Shown here: positions 22,077 to 33,585 of the stretch, piece by piece
Layout of the letters: every line of letters begins with the position of its first letter
Numbering within the stretch: position 1 is the first letter of the stretch
DNA from: Paragorgia papillata
Lineage: Eukaryota > Cnidaria > Anthozoa > Scleralcyonacea > Coralliidae
Reading direction: 5' to 3'
Assembly (NCBI GenBank): GCA_035771165.1
Contig: JAWNZC010000322.1
Coordinates: 9,933,001-9,997,000, forward strand
DNA: 64,000 nt
The notes under the pieces: model-generated
Told to the model about the DNA's origin: nothing
Seen by the model: only the letters and a program-made list of their open reading frames with translations
The model's database searches: none
Made by a program: the position numbers and the translations under genes

Positions 22077-25000
22077 ATGGATTCTGCTAATGATGTCGCT
22101 TCTCGTATTGGGGGCTTATATGCGAAGGCTCTTAAGAAGAACGAGAAGTCGAGACGACTTTTGAAAAAAGTAGAGCGACAGATGAGGAGAAGACGACCGA
22201 ACATGGTCAAGGTTCTGTCTTGGCAGAAAAAGTCCTCGAAGCTGGTGGAGCAGGGCTTGAAGTACCTGAATAAGCGCGATGCTTTGCTTCGGCGGAGTCA
22301 GGACGAGACAGAACCTCGTGAAGTAAAGTTTAATTTGGAGAAGGTTTCCGAGCGATTCGTGAAGAAGTTTGGCGCCACATCATGTGTATATCGTGCCACC
22401 ATGGAGTCTCTGCCTGAAGAAGGAACCCTCCAAGTTAGAGACACAATGAACGAGTTGTCAGACCTCTTCACAGAGGCTATCGACAAGGTGTCGAAATTCC
22501 AGGGGGTCTTGACGGATTATCAGATTATCGTTATTGATTTTAACGCTAGAAATAATAGCATTTACGAAGGACCCCGGCGAGATAAGAAACTTGTTTTGTA
22601 CAAACACGGTGACCACTATAATGTTATAAATCCGAAGAAACTCCCAGCTTTCCACGGAAAACGTTTTTATTGCGAAAAATGTAAGTCTTTTTATTCAAAT
22701 TATCTTAAACATCCGTGTGAGGATTCCTGTCTCACTTGCTTACGCAAAGAATGTCTTTGGGTTCCGTCTGAAAAACGTACTTGTACGGAATGCTTCAAAA
22801 TTTGTCGTTCGGTCCAATGCTACGATTTTCACAAAAAAACTCGTAAGTCTAAAGGCGTTGATCTTCCTTCAAAATGCGACATATCGTTTCGATGTCAAAA
22901 GTGTTCAGTTACTGTTGATAGAAAACGGCAAGACGAACATGTATGTGGGGAGTATAAATGTGATATTTGTAAAATGTTTGTATTGTCTGGTCATTTGTGC
23001 TACATGCAACCTGAACAGCCAAAAACGCCTAATGACAAACTAATATTTTACGACTTTGAGACGGACTTTTCGACTGCTGAACATATTGTGAATTTTGCTG
23101 TGGCACAGTACGGTGACGGGGCTGAATTTGTGTTTAAGGGGTACGATGCACTAAACGAATTTTGTGAGTTTTTATTTTCGATGGAACACAAAGGTTTTAC
23201 AGCAATCGCACATAACGCTAAAGGTTTTGACGCAGTTCTTATTCAGAGGTGGCTAATACAAAACAGACCGACTGCCGACATGAACGTAATTCATTCAGGA
23301 CAAAAGATTATGCAACTTCTATTAAACGATTATCAGATTCGGCTTGTTGACTCGCTTAACTTTCTGCAAATGCCTCTTTCAAAATTTCCTAAGACGTTTG
23401 GTTTAGATTTATCCATGTATTTCAAAGGTGACTTTCCATTTAAATTAAATACTGTTGAAAACCAAAATTATATTGGTCCAATGCCAGGTATTGAGGATTA
23501 TAGCCCGGACACAAAATCAGAAGAGATTCGGAATGACCTCATTACCTGGCATAATAATTTGTCTCAAAGTAATTATATTTTTGATTTTCAAATAGAAATT
23601 TACACGTACTGTTCTCAAGATGTTACTATTTTATGTTTATGTTGCATGCATGCAATTTAGAAATCAATTTTTGAGTGAAACAGGAGTTGATCCTTTTTGT
23701 TACTGCACGATTGCAGCTTCTGTTATGGCTGTTTATCGTTCAAAATATTTGAAGAAAGGTACTATAGGTATTGTACCAAGGAACATGTACCATGGAGGTA
23801 ATAAACCTTATTCAGAAAGTTCAATTGAATGGTTAGAATTTGTAGCTTTTCAAACAAACTCAATTATTAGGCACGCTATTAGTAACGATGGTGAAACGAT
23901 GATTGTTGACACGGAGTTGGGTAAGACCTATTACGTTGACGGTTTTTGTGAACAAACCAACACTATCTACGAATACTACGGCTGTGTGTATCATGGGTGC
24001 CCGTTATGTTTTGATGTTAGAGGGGACCACCCATTTTATAAAGAAAGAAAGATGGAAGATGTGTACGACGACACAATACAACGAGAACAACGACTACAGG
24101 AATTAGGTTATAACGTGAAAACAATATGGGAACATGACTTTAGGAAACTTGGAGAAACAGACGAAATGCAACAATTTCTGGACACTTTTGACATTGTCAC
24201 AGACCTCCGGCCTCGACCTTCTTTTTTTGGAGGAAGGGTAAATGGGATAAAGTTATTTCGTGAAGCAAAACAAGACGAAACTATCGAGTATGTCGACTTT
24301 ACATCACTTTATCCTTTTGTCAACAAAACAAAAAAATACCCAATTGGTCATCCCACAATCATTCGTGAAAACTTTGATGACATTTCCAATTATTTCGGTC
24401 TTGTAAAATGTAAAGTTTTGGCACCATCTAATTTATATCATCCAGTTTTACCTGTCAGAGTAAAAGGTAAATTATTTTTCCCTTTGTGTAAGCAATGTGT
24501 CATGACAGACTCTAAAGAATGCCGGCATTCGGAAGAGCAGCGTTCTTTCTGGGGTACTTTTACCACTATCGAAGTGTCGAAGGCGGTCGAGAAAGGTTAC
24601 AAAATTTTATAAATTCATGAGGTCTGGCATTTTGCTGAGACCTCTGATGATTTATTTAGTGAATATGTCAATTATTTTTTAAGACTAAAACAAGAAATCT
24701 TGGGGTATCCGGATTGGGTGAAGACACCCGAAGACCAGGCGAAATACATTGACGATTATTTTAAACATGAAGGAATATGTTTAAGAAAAGAAAAAATTGT
24801 GAAAAATCCAGGGTTACGGGCACTTGCAAAGCTTTGCTTAAATTCTTTATGGGGGAAGTTCGCGCAACGTACAGACAGATTAATGACTGATTTTATTAGT
24901 GATCCTTTGTTATTTTATAAACGACTTAATGGTGCTGACACAGACGTGCACGATTTATGTATTTTAAATGATGACTTAGTAGAAGTTGTCTTTAAACGTA

Positions 25001-25602
25001 AGCATGAATATCAAACCGAAAACAAAATGACTAATATTTTTATAGGAATTTTTACAACTGCATGGGCTCGATTAGAACTTTATAATTTATTAGATTTGCT
25101 TGGAGAGAATGTTTTATACTTAGATACAGATAGTTGTATTTATGTTTCTAAACCGCGTGGTCCTAAGCCGCCATTAGGTGATTATTTAGGAGATTTAACT
25201 AATGAGGTTACTGCTAAATATGGTCCGGGCACCCATATTACTCAGTTTGTTTGCGGTGGAGCAAAAAATTACGCTTATAGTGTAAATAATGGAAAGAAAC
25301 ATTGTAAAATACGAGGATTTACTTTAAATTTTAAGAATAGTCAAGTTTTAAATTTTGATTCGTTAAAAGAAATTATTTGTAATTATGTAGATAAACCTGT
25401 TACTAAAAAGATAGTAAATGATTGTAAAATAACTAGAGAAAAGTGGACTAGGAGAATTGTAAATAAGCGTGAAACAAAGACTTATCAAGTTGTGTATGAT
25501 AAGAGAATTATACTGGACCACGGGGCTGACACCATTCCATACGGCTACCACTGGTCTTCATCCACTACCAGTCCTGTTGTCACTCTACCAATGTCGTCAT
25601 GA
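22077..25602 (+). pseudogene. POLB: Polinton protein-primed DNA polymerase B
   Basis: I take the Met at 22,077 rather than the upstream Met at 22,023 because homologous sequence begins there. In order: basic N-terminus; several Cys-x2-Cys knuckles (22,670-23,010); exonuclease motifs DFETD (near 23,052), NAKGFDAV and YCSQD; an embedded nuclease-like insert (23,915-24,130); polymerase motifs DFTSLYP (24,294), NSLWGKF (24,841) and YLDTDS (25,116). A 4-bp ATGC-type duplication shifts the frame near 23,645, and an in-frame TAA lies at 24,610-24,612. The rest is open. It would replicate the element using a terminal protein primer. Confidence 0.93.
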
Positions 25603-25665
25603 TCAGTATTGGTCCTTGATAGCATACTGTTTACTCTTGTCCACCCTTCTGAGCAAGCTGTTGTG

Positions 25666-25884
25666 ATGGAAATTGACGATAATCATCCAACGGATGAAGG
25701 TGCTATTATTGATTTGATGGAAACGGAAGAGACTGATGGAGAGGGCGTTGATTTGATGGAGACGGACGACGAATCGGACAATGACTATGAGTCGGAAAAC
25801 GATTCTGACAGAGAATTTCTGAATGACGTAGATATGTCCGACGAAGACGAACGTCTTTTTATAGACGTTTTGATAATGACTTAA
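25666..25884 (+). CDS. Polinton acidic small protein
   Basis: The ORF also opens at 25,609, but the Met at 25,666 begins the distinctive part. It is about 72 residues, very rich in Asp and Glu, with a repeated DLMET motif. It starts 63 bases after the POLB stop. There is no recognised domain. The strong acidity suggests a protein-interaction role, which is inference only. Confidence 0.5.
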   Translation: MEIDDNHPTDEGAIIDLMETEETDGEGVDLMETDDESDNDYESENDSDREFLNDVDMSDEDERLFIDVLIMT

Positions 25885-26372
25885 TTTAAGACCTATATAG
25901 TATCGTCACTCATGTAAATATTTTGGACTTCTGATTGAATATGACGGGGAAGAAAGGAACGTTCTTTCAAAAAAGTTATTTTAATGTTGATTTTGTAAAT
26001 ATAACTAAGTATAATTAAATTTTTTCTTTCAAAAAAAAAAAGAAGTGTTTATAGTTGAAGTGTTTGCATGCAGCGTGCGATTATCTAACTGTTTTTTCCT
26101 CAATTTAATACTCTTGCAAATTTGTTATATTTTCTGTCAAAGTCGGTCTTGAAAACTTGGCATTTGTATAGTTGATTTTTTCAACACAGATAGTGTTTTT
26201 CAATTCTCACTACCAGGAACTTTACTGAAACTCGAGACAGAAGAAAAGACAAAACATAAAATAGTCACTTTAATTTTGCTTTGAACATATTTCAAACAAT
26301 GCTGTAATGCAATATTTAGATGCATGTACTAGGTTGACTTGTTAATTTACTCGGTGTTTCCCTGTATAGACG
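25885..26372. other. Intergenic stretch inside the Polinton
   Basis: AT-rich with an A-run near 26,030. I see no ORF with support. A possible plus-strand polyadenylation region follows the acidic ORF. Confidence 0.5.
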
Positions 26373-26639
26373 ATGGATTTGACGATATTAATCAATGATT
26401 GTAAAACGGAAGAAGAGCTGGAATTCTTAGAAGAAATGTTTGTATTTAACGATGTACAGGAGCAAGCAGCTCTCATCCGTCGCTTGGATTTGCTTGATGT
26501 CGATTGTTTTCTTGTTCAAACGAAACTCTGTGAAGAATACTTGTGTCCCGAACTTATGTCTGGATGGACCGAACAAGACATTCTCAATTTCGTAATGCAA
26601 TGGGATAACGAATTACCATCAGACTTTAGTTCGCCATGA
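26373..26639 (+). CDS. Polinton small ORF, unknown function
   Basis: The 88-codon intact ORF encodes an acidic, leucine-rich, probably helical protein (TEEELEFLEEMFVFNDVQEQ). It lies between POLB and the ATPase on the same strand. No domain recognised. Confidence 0.5.
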   Translation: MDLTILINDCKTEEELEFLEEMFVFNDVQEQAALIRRLDLLDVDCFLVQTKLCEEYLCPELMSGWTEQDILNFVMQWDNELPSDFSSP

Positions 26640-26754
26640 AACTCTTGATTAATGTCGATTTTGTGAATATAACGAAATAGTATCATTAAAAAATTATTTT
26701 CAAAAAAGTGTTTATATTGTCTGAAGTGCTTGCAGCGCGCACTCATTACAGAAC

Positions 26755-27402
26755 TTGTTCTCTTCAAGTATGGATGTACGTTTCAAAACTCCTGCAAATT
26801 TTTATATTTGTGGTCAAAGTCAATCTGGCAAATCGTTTTTGGTTCGAGCAATGCTTCATCATCTTTTTGACCCTACACCATCAAGAATAATCAATTGCTA
26901 CGGTGAATATCAATCTGTATTTGATGACATGTCCCAAACAATACCAGGCATTAGTTTTGTCGAAGGATTGCCAGACAACTTACACGACATGTTGGGTGAC
27001 GATAAAAACTCCTTAGTTATTGTCGACGATCTTATGTCCGAATGCTCAAATGATAAACGAATGTCGGAGTTGTTCACACGTGGGTCCCATCATCGAGGTG
27101 CATCTGTCATGTATTTGACTCAGAACCTTTTCCCACCTGGCAAACAATCCCGAACTATTAGTCTGAATGCTCATTATATGATAGTCTTTAAAAATCCAAG
27201 GGATTCACTAGGTATCGCAACTCTGGCTCGACAAATGTACCCAAAGCATGTAAACTACTTGCTAGAGTCGTTTTACGACGCAACCAGTAAACCCTACGGA
27301 TACCTCCTGATGGATCTTCACCAACTGACACCTGAAAACCTTCGATTACGGTCAAATATCTTACCGAATGAACGACAGGTTGTTTATGTGAAACGTACTT
27401 AA
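26755..27402 (+). CDS. ATP: Polinton genome-packaging ATPase (FtsK/HerA type)
   Basis: The 215-codon ORF is intact. Walker A is GQSQSGKS near residue 22, Walker B is SLVIVDDLM near residue 84, and a sensor-like motif YLTQN follows. Either the Met at 26,755 or the Met at 26,770 could start it. Family members pump DNA into preformed capsids in adenovirus-like and Polinton-like elements. It is one of the few large genes here without a lesion. Confidence 0.92.
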   Translation: MFSSSMDVRFKTPANFYICGQSQSGKSFLVRAMLHHLFDPTPSRIINCYGEYQSVFDDMSQTIPGISFVEGLPDNLHDMLGDDKNSLVIVDDLMSECSNDKRMSELFTRGSHHRGASVMYLTQNLFPPGKQSRTISLNAHYMIVFKNPRDSLGIATLARQMYPKHVNYLLESFYDATSKPYGYLLMDLHQLTPENLRLRSNILPNERQVVYVKRT

Positions 27403-27436
27403 ATCAGGTCCGCATCTTAGTTCTCCTCATTTCACT

Positions 27437-27766
27437 ATGTCTAAGCGGATGAGAGACAATCTACCGTACTTGCAAGTTCTTGCAAAAAGCAAACCAAAAG
27501 TTCGAAAAATCATTGTGGAGCATGGACCAGCAGACTTAGTTTTATGTATCTGCGAGTGTTCGTTGAATTTGTTAAAAGGTGTCATCCCACTGACACCTAG
27601 TCAAAAGCAAAAACTTTCGCGTTACAAGAAGCATCTCCGTGTTCTAGCAAATAAGAAAGTGTCTCGAAAAAAGAAAAAAGATCTTCTTATTCAAAAAGGA
27701 GGAAATCTTTTAACAGCCTTATTACCGCCTGTGTTGAGTGTACTAAGCAGTTTATTTACGAAATGA
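27437..27766 (+). CDS. Polinton small basic protein with hydrophobic C-terminus
   Basis: The 109-codon intact ORF has a strongly basic stretch (KKVSRKKKKDLLIQKGG) followed by a hydrophobic tail (LLTALLPPVLSVLSSLF). A conserved SRYKKHLRVLANKK box precedes it. I recall similar proteins from other animal Polintons, where core or membrane-active virion roles have been suggested. Its stop overlaps the next start as ATGA at 27,763-27,766, indicating coupled genes. Confidence 0.65.
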   Translation: MSKRMRDNLPYLQVLAKSKPKVRKIIVEHGPADLVLCICECSLNLLKGVIPLTPSQKQKLSRYKKHLRVLANKKVSRKKKKDLLIQKGGNLLTALLPPVLSVLSSLFTK

Positions 27767-28547
27767 GTCATTTCAAGCGCATGGTTCTTGTGCCAGAAGA
27801 CGCACTTCACAGACTTGAACGTAAACAGAAACAGAAACAGAAACAGAAACAGAAACAGAAACAAGAAACAACACCTCTCGTTACAAATCTTATGAACATC
27901 GACGAGAATATGGATAATGTTCTTAGACGTACAGATATCCCCGACGACGAAAAGCAAAAATTATATTACGCTGATGTAGAACGATATCTGAACCTGAAAC
28001 ATCAAAAGAACAACGACTTTCCCACCGTTAATGTTAATAATACAAATCCAGATGCTAACAAGTCGGCTGAAGAAAAAGAAGGAACTTCAAGAGAAACATT
28101 AAGCGACTCGGTTATTGTTGATTCTATACCTAAAACTATGCGTGAGAGAGCTGTATCTATTTTGAACAGATTAAAAGCATATCCTAACGCAATTTCATGG
28201 GATGACACCGGTCAAGTCAAGTTAGATGGCAAGGATATTCAAGGGTCAAATATTTCAGATCTACTAAGCGACGCTGCGAGAGAAGGAGAAAAAATTTCAA
28301 TCCCGCTGGTTCAAAGGAATTCTTTAGAGTGTTATCAAAGATTAATATGCCTAAAGATCTTGTGAGAAATGATGAAAGATGGAGACAGGCACAAATTGAA
28401 TCCTCGTCAGAAGATGAAGAACTTCTTTACACAAGTCCACTGCACGGGAGTCCTTCCAGATATTTATTAACGCCCCCAAAGAGACAGACGCATGCCAAAA
28501 CAATTAAATCAAAGGAAACGCCAAAAACACGCTGGCATAAATATTAA
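27763..28547 (+). pseudogene. Polinton accessory protein with KQ repeat, frameshifted
   Basis: Segment 27,763-28,365 encodes an N-terminal run of Lys-Gln units from an AAACAG-type microsatellite (27,822-27,862), then a middle region ending near WDDTGQVKLDGKDI. The second segment (from about 28,310) continues in another frame with MPKDLVRNDERW and ends at 28,547. The overlap indicates a single-base frameshift near 28,310. The function is unknown, but the position after the packaging ATPase suggests a virion role. Confidence 0.6.
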
Positions 28548-28708
28548 TCTTTATGTAAACGTTTTATGATAATTAATAAATTGTTTTCAAATTACACAAT
28601 TATCAGTCTTTTTTGTCGTTTGGCGTGGGAGCAGGTCGTTTAGGAAAAAAGAAACGAGTGGTCAAGTGTGCTTGAGTCAAGATAGAGAGAACAAGTCAAT
28701 ATTGAACG

Positions 28709-28722
28709 AATAAAGTTTTATT
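28709..28722. promoter_or_regulatory. Overlapping bidirectional poly(A) signal between convergent blocks
   Basis: AATAAA on the plus strand (28,709-28,714) and AATAAA on the minus strand (28,722-28,717) sit two bases apart in GAATAAAGTTTTATTTC. The minus-strand protease stop is at 28,737, 15 bases away. This is a compact candidate terminator for both gene blocks. Confidence 0.55.
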
Positions 28723-28736
28723 TCTAAAAAAAAATT

Positions 28737-29281
28737 TTAAGAATTACAAGTGTTTATTGGTTTCTTAATTTTTTCAACTAACTTCTTACTAGACTGATTT
28801 TCGCCTGACATTTTTTTCGACTTATAAAAATGTTTATCGACAAATCTAAACACTTTATCATCGTTTGACATCTTATTGTTATCAAACATATGCACAATAG
28901 TACTTAAACAGTGTCCGCGTGCTCTATGACTTAGGTAAAACAAACAATATTGTCCACAAACATCTGTCCAAATACTTTGTAATGCACGCGTGTTAAAGTT
29001 CCACTCGACAGCATGATGGTCTAAATAATGTCTAAATGTCTCGTTATAATAGCCAGGAGGGTCACCGTATAGCTATCAAAGAACTGTCCCTCGTGTTCTG
29101 ATAGAAAGTAGAAGGCCACCCAGTGTGTTCCAGGTTCGTTGCTTGGGTCTGTGTTTGCCACGAATCCACACGGAAAACGTTCTATAACTTTGGGTAGCTT
29201 GTCGGATGAAAAGACATCGCAAAACGTTTTTCTTGTGATAGGATCTAATTCAAGTGCACGAGCAATCTGGTGGGTGTTCAT
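28737..29281 (-). pseudogene. PRO: Polinton adenain-like cysteine protease
   Basis: Segment 29,281-29,021 contains the catalytic His region GTHWVAFYFLSEHEGQFFDS. The continuation in another frame to 28,737 contains the Cys region WTDVCGQYC and FYLSHRARGH. A two-base insertion near 29,069-29,073 joins them out of frame. Adenain-type proteases mature capsid proteins. This copy lacks its catalytic Cys in the translated frame. Confidence 0.88.
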
Positions 29282-29328
29282 TTAGCTTACGTAATCGTAA
29301 ATCACATTCCTCTCTGAATCAATTTGAA

Positions 29329-30614
29329 TTATGTTTTCAAATTCTCCATAACAAACAAGGCTAACAGCTTCTGCTGGCGCGGCGGAGAACTGAATGTCAA
29401 CTGACAAGTTCCCTTTTTGACGAGGTTAAAATGAGGAGATGACCCACACATGTCAGGTGTTAAATCGAATGCGTACACCGCATAACCTTTGTCAAATTCT
29501 TCTCGGGATATACCGTTACCGGTATTGTAATACATTTTTCCTGTTCCAGAAAACTGGGTGCAGAATGCTTCGATAAACCTCTTGTTTGCGCCGAAGGAAA
29601 GCTGAATAGGTTTGAAAGGTATGGCTTCTCCATTTACTGTTATTCCAAGTGAAGACATGTTAAAATGTTGAAAGTTAAATGGGTTTTTCTTAAAACCGCC
29701 ATTAAAAGCAGCACTTTCGACTAAACCAAAGACAAACGATCTTGGCACAAAACCACTGAATACATTGTCTTTCTGTAACGACGGATTTCCCGCTGGAATA
29801 ATAAAACTCTTGCACTCAACACGCTGGATGGGGTAAATTGCTGGACCCTTCTTTAGCGCGACTTCGTGAGCTAATGAAACACTTGGGTTGACTTTCACCT
29901 TGCGAACTTTTAGGTAAGCATCGACCAGCTTAACTCTAAAATCAGCATCGACCACGGACGACATCAGACAGAACTCATTGTTAGTGCGATTCATGACAAC
30001 TTTCAGATCGACATAGCTTAGTAAGAGACGATCAGAGAAAAATACATCACATAATATTGGACCGGCCATTTCTACAATTCCACTCGTCTTGCTAAATTCA
30101 TATCTACTGTTGAGACCTTGATTGGCTGCGGCGCCTGCGTGCTAGGGTTGGGTCTGCTATGTCCATTTTCCCAGCTGTATCTTTGTAAAAGAGCGATGCT
30201 GTAAGTTGCGATTGTTTTGCCGATGGACCATAGTTCAAAAGTGTTTCAAGATAAGAGCGGTAAGCATAAGTTCCAGTAGCTTGAGTGACTTGCTTTTCTT
30301 TCAGAAATACGTCTACTTGTTTAAACAAACTATGCATAAAATTGTTGACCGGTCCGACTTTCATATCTGCATCTAGATCTGCACCATCTGCTTTTGTCAC
30401 TTTAGCTCTAATCACCAAAATTGTTTTAGACAAATCGACATAGTCTTCGGTGCCAGGCGAAAGGAACGTGATGGGGCCATTATCTGATTTACTGGAAACA
30501 GGTTGATGATCTATCCAATGTCCTTTCTCCAGGCTGATTTGTGTTGGAGGGTACTGAAAATAGATCAAGTTCACTTTTTGTGCACTCTGCCGATTTTGAA
30601 TGTACGAAATCCAT
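29329..30614 (-). pseudogene. MCP: Polinton major capsid protein (double jelly-roll)
   Basis: Homology starts at the ATG at 30,614 and ends at 29,329. Recognisable stretches include EKGHWIDHQPVSS, FMHSLFKQVDVFL, RSYLETLLNYG, DRLLLSYVDLKVVMN, GFVPRSFVFGLVESAAFNG and FNLVKKGTCQL. Frame changes near 30,549 (one extra base) and near 30,137 break the gene into three pieces. This family forms the double-jelly-roll hexons proposed to build Polinton virions. Confidence 0.9.
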
Positions 30615-31075
30615 AAATAGCCAAATATGTCTTCTACGTGAGCTGTTTTCCGTTTCTCGACTAGTCTGGTTCTGATGGTAGGAGATGAAGTCTTTCTCTT
30701 TTTACCTTTTTTCTTAACATTTGAGCGCTTTCCATTTCCGGTTTGACTCAAAGTCTTAAGCTTATTAACAGCTTTTTTCTTCACAACATTTGCTGCTTCG
30801 TTCAATCGTGATTTTGCTGACTCTTTCACGTTTTTACCAGAAAGAACATCTCCTAATAAACTTGCCCCTGTATTCAACGCGATATTTCCCAAGGTCTTTG
30901 CTCTAGTTTTGACAAGAGGCATAACTGCTCTGGCCACACTGCGAAAGAGTCCTCCTAAGCCATAACCCATTTGTCCATGTCCCATCTGCCACGGACTGCC
31001 AATAAAAACAGGCATCCCGTTTCCATGTTGTTGCTGATCCAAATAATAACGAACGTACCGATTAGTACGATTCAT
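30615..31075 (-). CDS. Polinton basic, Gly-rich virion-like protein upstream of MCP
   Basis: Starting at Met 31,075, the protein has an aromatic and Gly-rich N-terminus (GSPWQMGHGQMGYGLGGLF), a hydrophobic-basic middle (LGNIALNTGASLLGDVLSGK then VKESAKSRL) and a Lys/Arg-rich tail. This layout recurs in animal Polintons and resembles adenovirus core or minor proteins in composition. Its reading frame is now open through the MCP start to 30,104 because of the MCP frameshift, so the true C-terminus is uncertain. Confidence 0.7.
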
Positions 31076-31170
31076 TTTTTACATAAAATAGGATGAGTTT
31101 TGCAGTCTAAAGTGAAGTGTCGTCAACACCTTACCACGTTCAAATGGCATAGCGAGACCAGTGTCATCTC

Positions 31171-31878
31171 TTAAAAGTATCTCAATGTCTTTAAATGTTT
31201 TTGTCTGAACGGGTATGTATATTGTATATTATTGTAGGTTCTCGTAATTACTTCCCCCAATTTTCCTTCAACAGACACTGATCTTAACAATTTTGCATTG
31301 GTATCTCCAACTATTTGTGGCTGAACAATATCACAATACACATAAATACAATTCAGGGCACCATTAATGTCACTGACATAAGGACTCGCCGTCGTCTTGA
31401 CAAGCTTTACTTCCTTTCCACCGAATCCAAGAAGAATTGACATTTTACCTTTCATAGCAAACGCGTACCCATTTTTTAAGTGAACTGTCACTTTTTCAGT
31501 TCGAATATCAAACTTCATTGAAATATTCCCTTTTGTGTCTTTTGACAAGGCTTTATTTACAGATTTAATAAAATCTGTCATGGAATTATAAAACCCATAG
31601 TCCACAAAAGTAACCATAAAAATAACAGCATCATCACTGTAGTACAAGTGATTGTCACCACGTTGAAGATTATACCATGTGTGGGGATAAGTCATCGAGT
31701 ATAGACCGACTTCCCAGTTGCCGTTAAGATCAACTGTCTGAGGTAATTTCACACGATAACTGGTTGTAGTGTTATTGGAAAATGTAGAGAGAGATGCATT
31801 GCTAAGAAGCGTCAGGTAAAAATGTGTTCCGTTCATCATGATCATACAAGGGATAATAAAAGAACACGACACATTCAA
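31171..31878 (-). pseudogene. mCP: Polinton minor capsid protein (single jelly-roll penton)
   Basis: The likely start is Met 31,836 (MNGTHFYLTLLSNAS), with an upstream extension to 31,878. Conserved stretches are YRVKLPQTVDLNGNWEVGLY and YPHTWYNLQ. The last residues (from about 31,220) are out of frame: the expected C-terminal region is readable in another frame across 31,220-31,110. A small indel in a TATGTATAT run near 31,215-31,235 is the probable cause. Confidence 0.85.
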
Positions 31879-31882
31879 AGGT

Positions 31883-32967
31883 TTAAAAACGATTTATTTG
31901 AGAAGCAGTAACCCATGAATTAAATTTGTTTGGATAACCTAACCATTTTACAAAATATTGTACATTTTTTCCTTTTCCTCGTTTCTTTAGAATCTTCTCT
32001 ATTTCATAAGTATCGTCATGTTTGATGACCTGATGAAGTTCTTTCTCGTAGAATGTTCCTTGGAGCTCTTCACCATCGAAATCTTTAATCTTGTAGACAG
32101 GAGGTCGTCGTGATATTGTCTTGCTTATTGTAAATATTTCTTTTGAAACATTTGGCAAATATCCCTTTTCAAACTTACGTTTAATTTTACTAATTCTGAC
32201 CTGATCTCCTATTTTAAATTGTAGTGTACAGGTTGTAAATCATCTATGTCGCTGTCGTACAACGTATGCCATACTTTATCTTCGATTGCATTATTTACAA
32301 GAGAGGGTTTTGTTTTTATACTACGATGAACTGTATGATTGTAAGCATAAACTAAATCAGATAACATGTCAATGTATCTCATGGTTTTCTTCGCCGTGAA
32401 GTAACGCCACATTTTGGTCTTTAATGTACGAATTAAGCGTTCGACGATTGAAGCCTTTGTCTCGTTAAACGTATTATACAAATGAATCTCTTCGTTGTTC
32501 ATCAGCGTTTGAAAATGTTTGTTAAAGTACTCCGTTCCCCGATCAGTCAAAATTTTCTCTGGTTTTCTCCCTGATGACAAAATTACTTTAAAAGCGTAAA
32601 CAAGCGCAAGACCAGTTTTCGACTTGAGTGGAATCACCCACGCATACTTGGAAAACACGTCAATACAAACAAGCAAATAACGGTAACCATCGTTAAATTT
32701 TTGCATTGACTGCATGTCTGCTAAATCCATTTGCCACTGTTCATCAATATCTCCAACTAAAACACGGTTTCTCTTAAAATTGCGCCGAACTGGCTTGTGT
32801 AGAGTGTAAGCGTCCTGTTTCATTAACCATTCTAAAATCTGTTTGCGACTCAGTTTGTGTTGGCCTTCTTCTTTTACATCACGATACAAACGATCCACAC
32901 CTCCAAAACCACCAGAACGTTTCGGGTTAAAATACACACTTGACAAATACTCGTCAATTTCATTCAT
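31883..32967 (-). pseudogene. INT: Polinton retroviral-type integrase with chromodomain
   Basis: The core segment (32,967-32,209) has the catalytic triad in QMDLADM, LTDRGTEYF and ASIVERLIRTLK (D, D, E). It is followed in a second frame (to 31,883) by an SH3-like piece and a chromodomain (YEIEKILKKRGK and YFVKWLGYPNKFNSWV). A one-base frameshift near 32,212 separates them. The chromodomain may bias insertion through histone binding, which is known for other integrases and inferred here. Confidence 0.92.
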
Positions 32968-33047
32968 TCTATGTTGTCTCAGTCACACTTTGCTTCATAA
33001 TGAAGAAAAGAAAAAACATCTTTTCATTATGAGAGTTTTACTTTAGT

Positions 33048-33428
33048 TCATTTCTCTGTATCAGCAGTATCAACGTCCAATCTTTGTGGCGCCGCCACCG
33101 TTTCAGAAGGCGCAACGTCAGATAAAGTGTTTGTTTTTACAACACTGGTACTGTTCTCAATACATCCATAGTTTTTAATAGTTTTGCTGTTGTACCCCAT
33201 CTGCAGATGACCTTCCAAATTTAAATCATTACGACCAAAACTGATACCAATCCGAAACATTTTCTGTCTGTTATGATTTTTATTTCGCTTGACCATGTCA
33301 TTTTGTGGTGTGCTATAGCAAGTCGCCATTTGAAAAAAATTTCCTCCAAACCCGTATACAAATGTTACCACAAGCAACAGCAATATGAAGTAAGCAAAGT
33401 AATACATTAGGTTTTTAAAATTTTTCAT
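33048..33428 (-). CDS. Polinton membrane-anchored ORF
   Basis: The 126-codon intact ORF has an N-terminal hydrophobic helix (YYFAYFILLLLVVTFVYGFG) consistent with a signal anchor, then a polar tail. No family recognised. It lies between integrase and the last small gene on the same strand. Confidence 0.5.
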   Translation of the reverse strand: MKNFKNLMYYFAYFILLLLVVTFVYGFGGNFFQMATCYSTPQNDMVKRNKNHNRQKMFRIGISFGRNDLNLEGHLQMGYNSKTIKNYGCIENSTSVVKTNTLSDVAPSETVAAPQRLDVDTADTEK

Positions 33429-33585
33429 TAAAATTATACAAATTACACTGTTGCCTGAGAATTTAAATAAATAAACAAATCATGTCCACCGTGTTATCCG
33501 TATCGTAGCCGATAACATACATATTTTAAAACAATAAAAACCTCTGTATCGTGATCAATATTATGTTTCACACTCGCCTATATTA

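Noticed and set aside
27691..27957. Minus-strand ORF with a Leu-Phe run
   Set aside because: It is the complement of the Lys-Gln microsatellite in the Polinton accessory gene.
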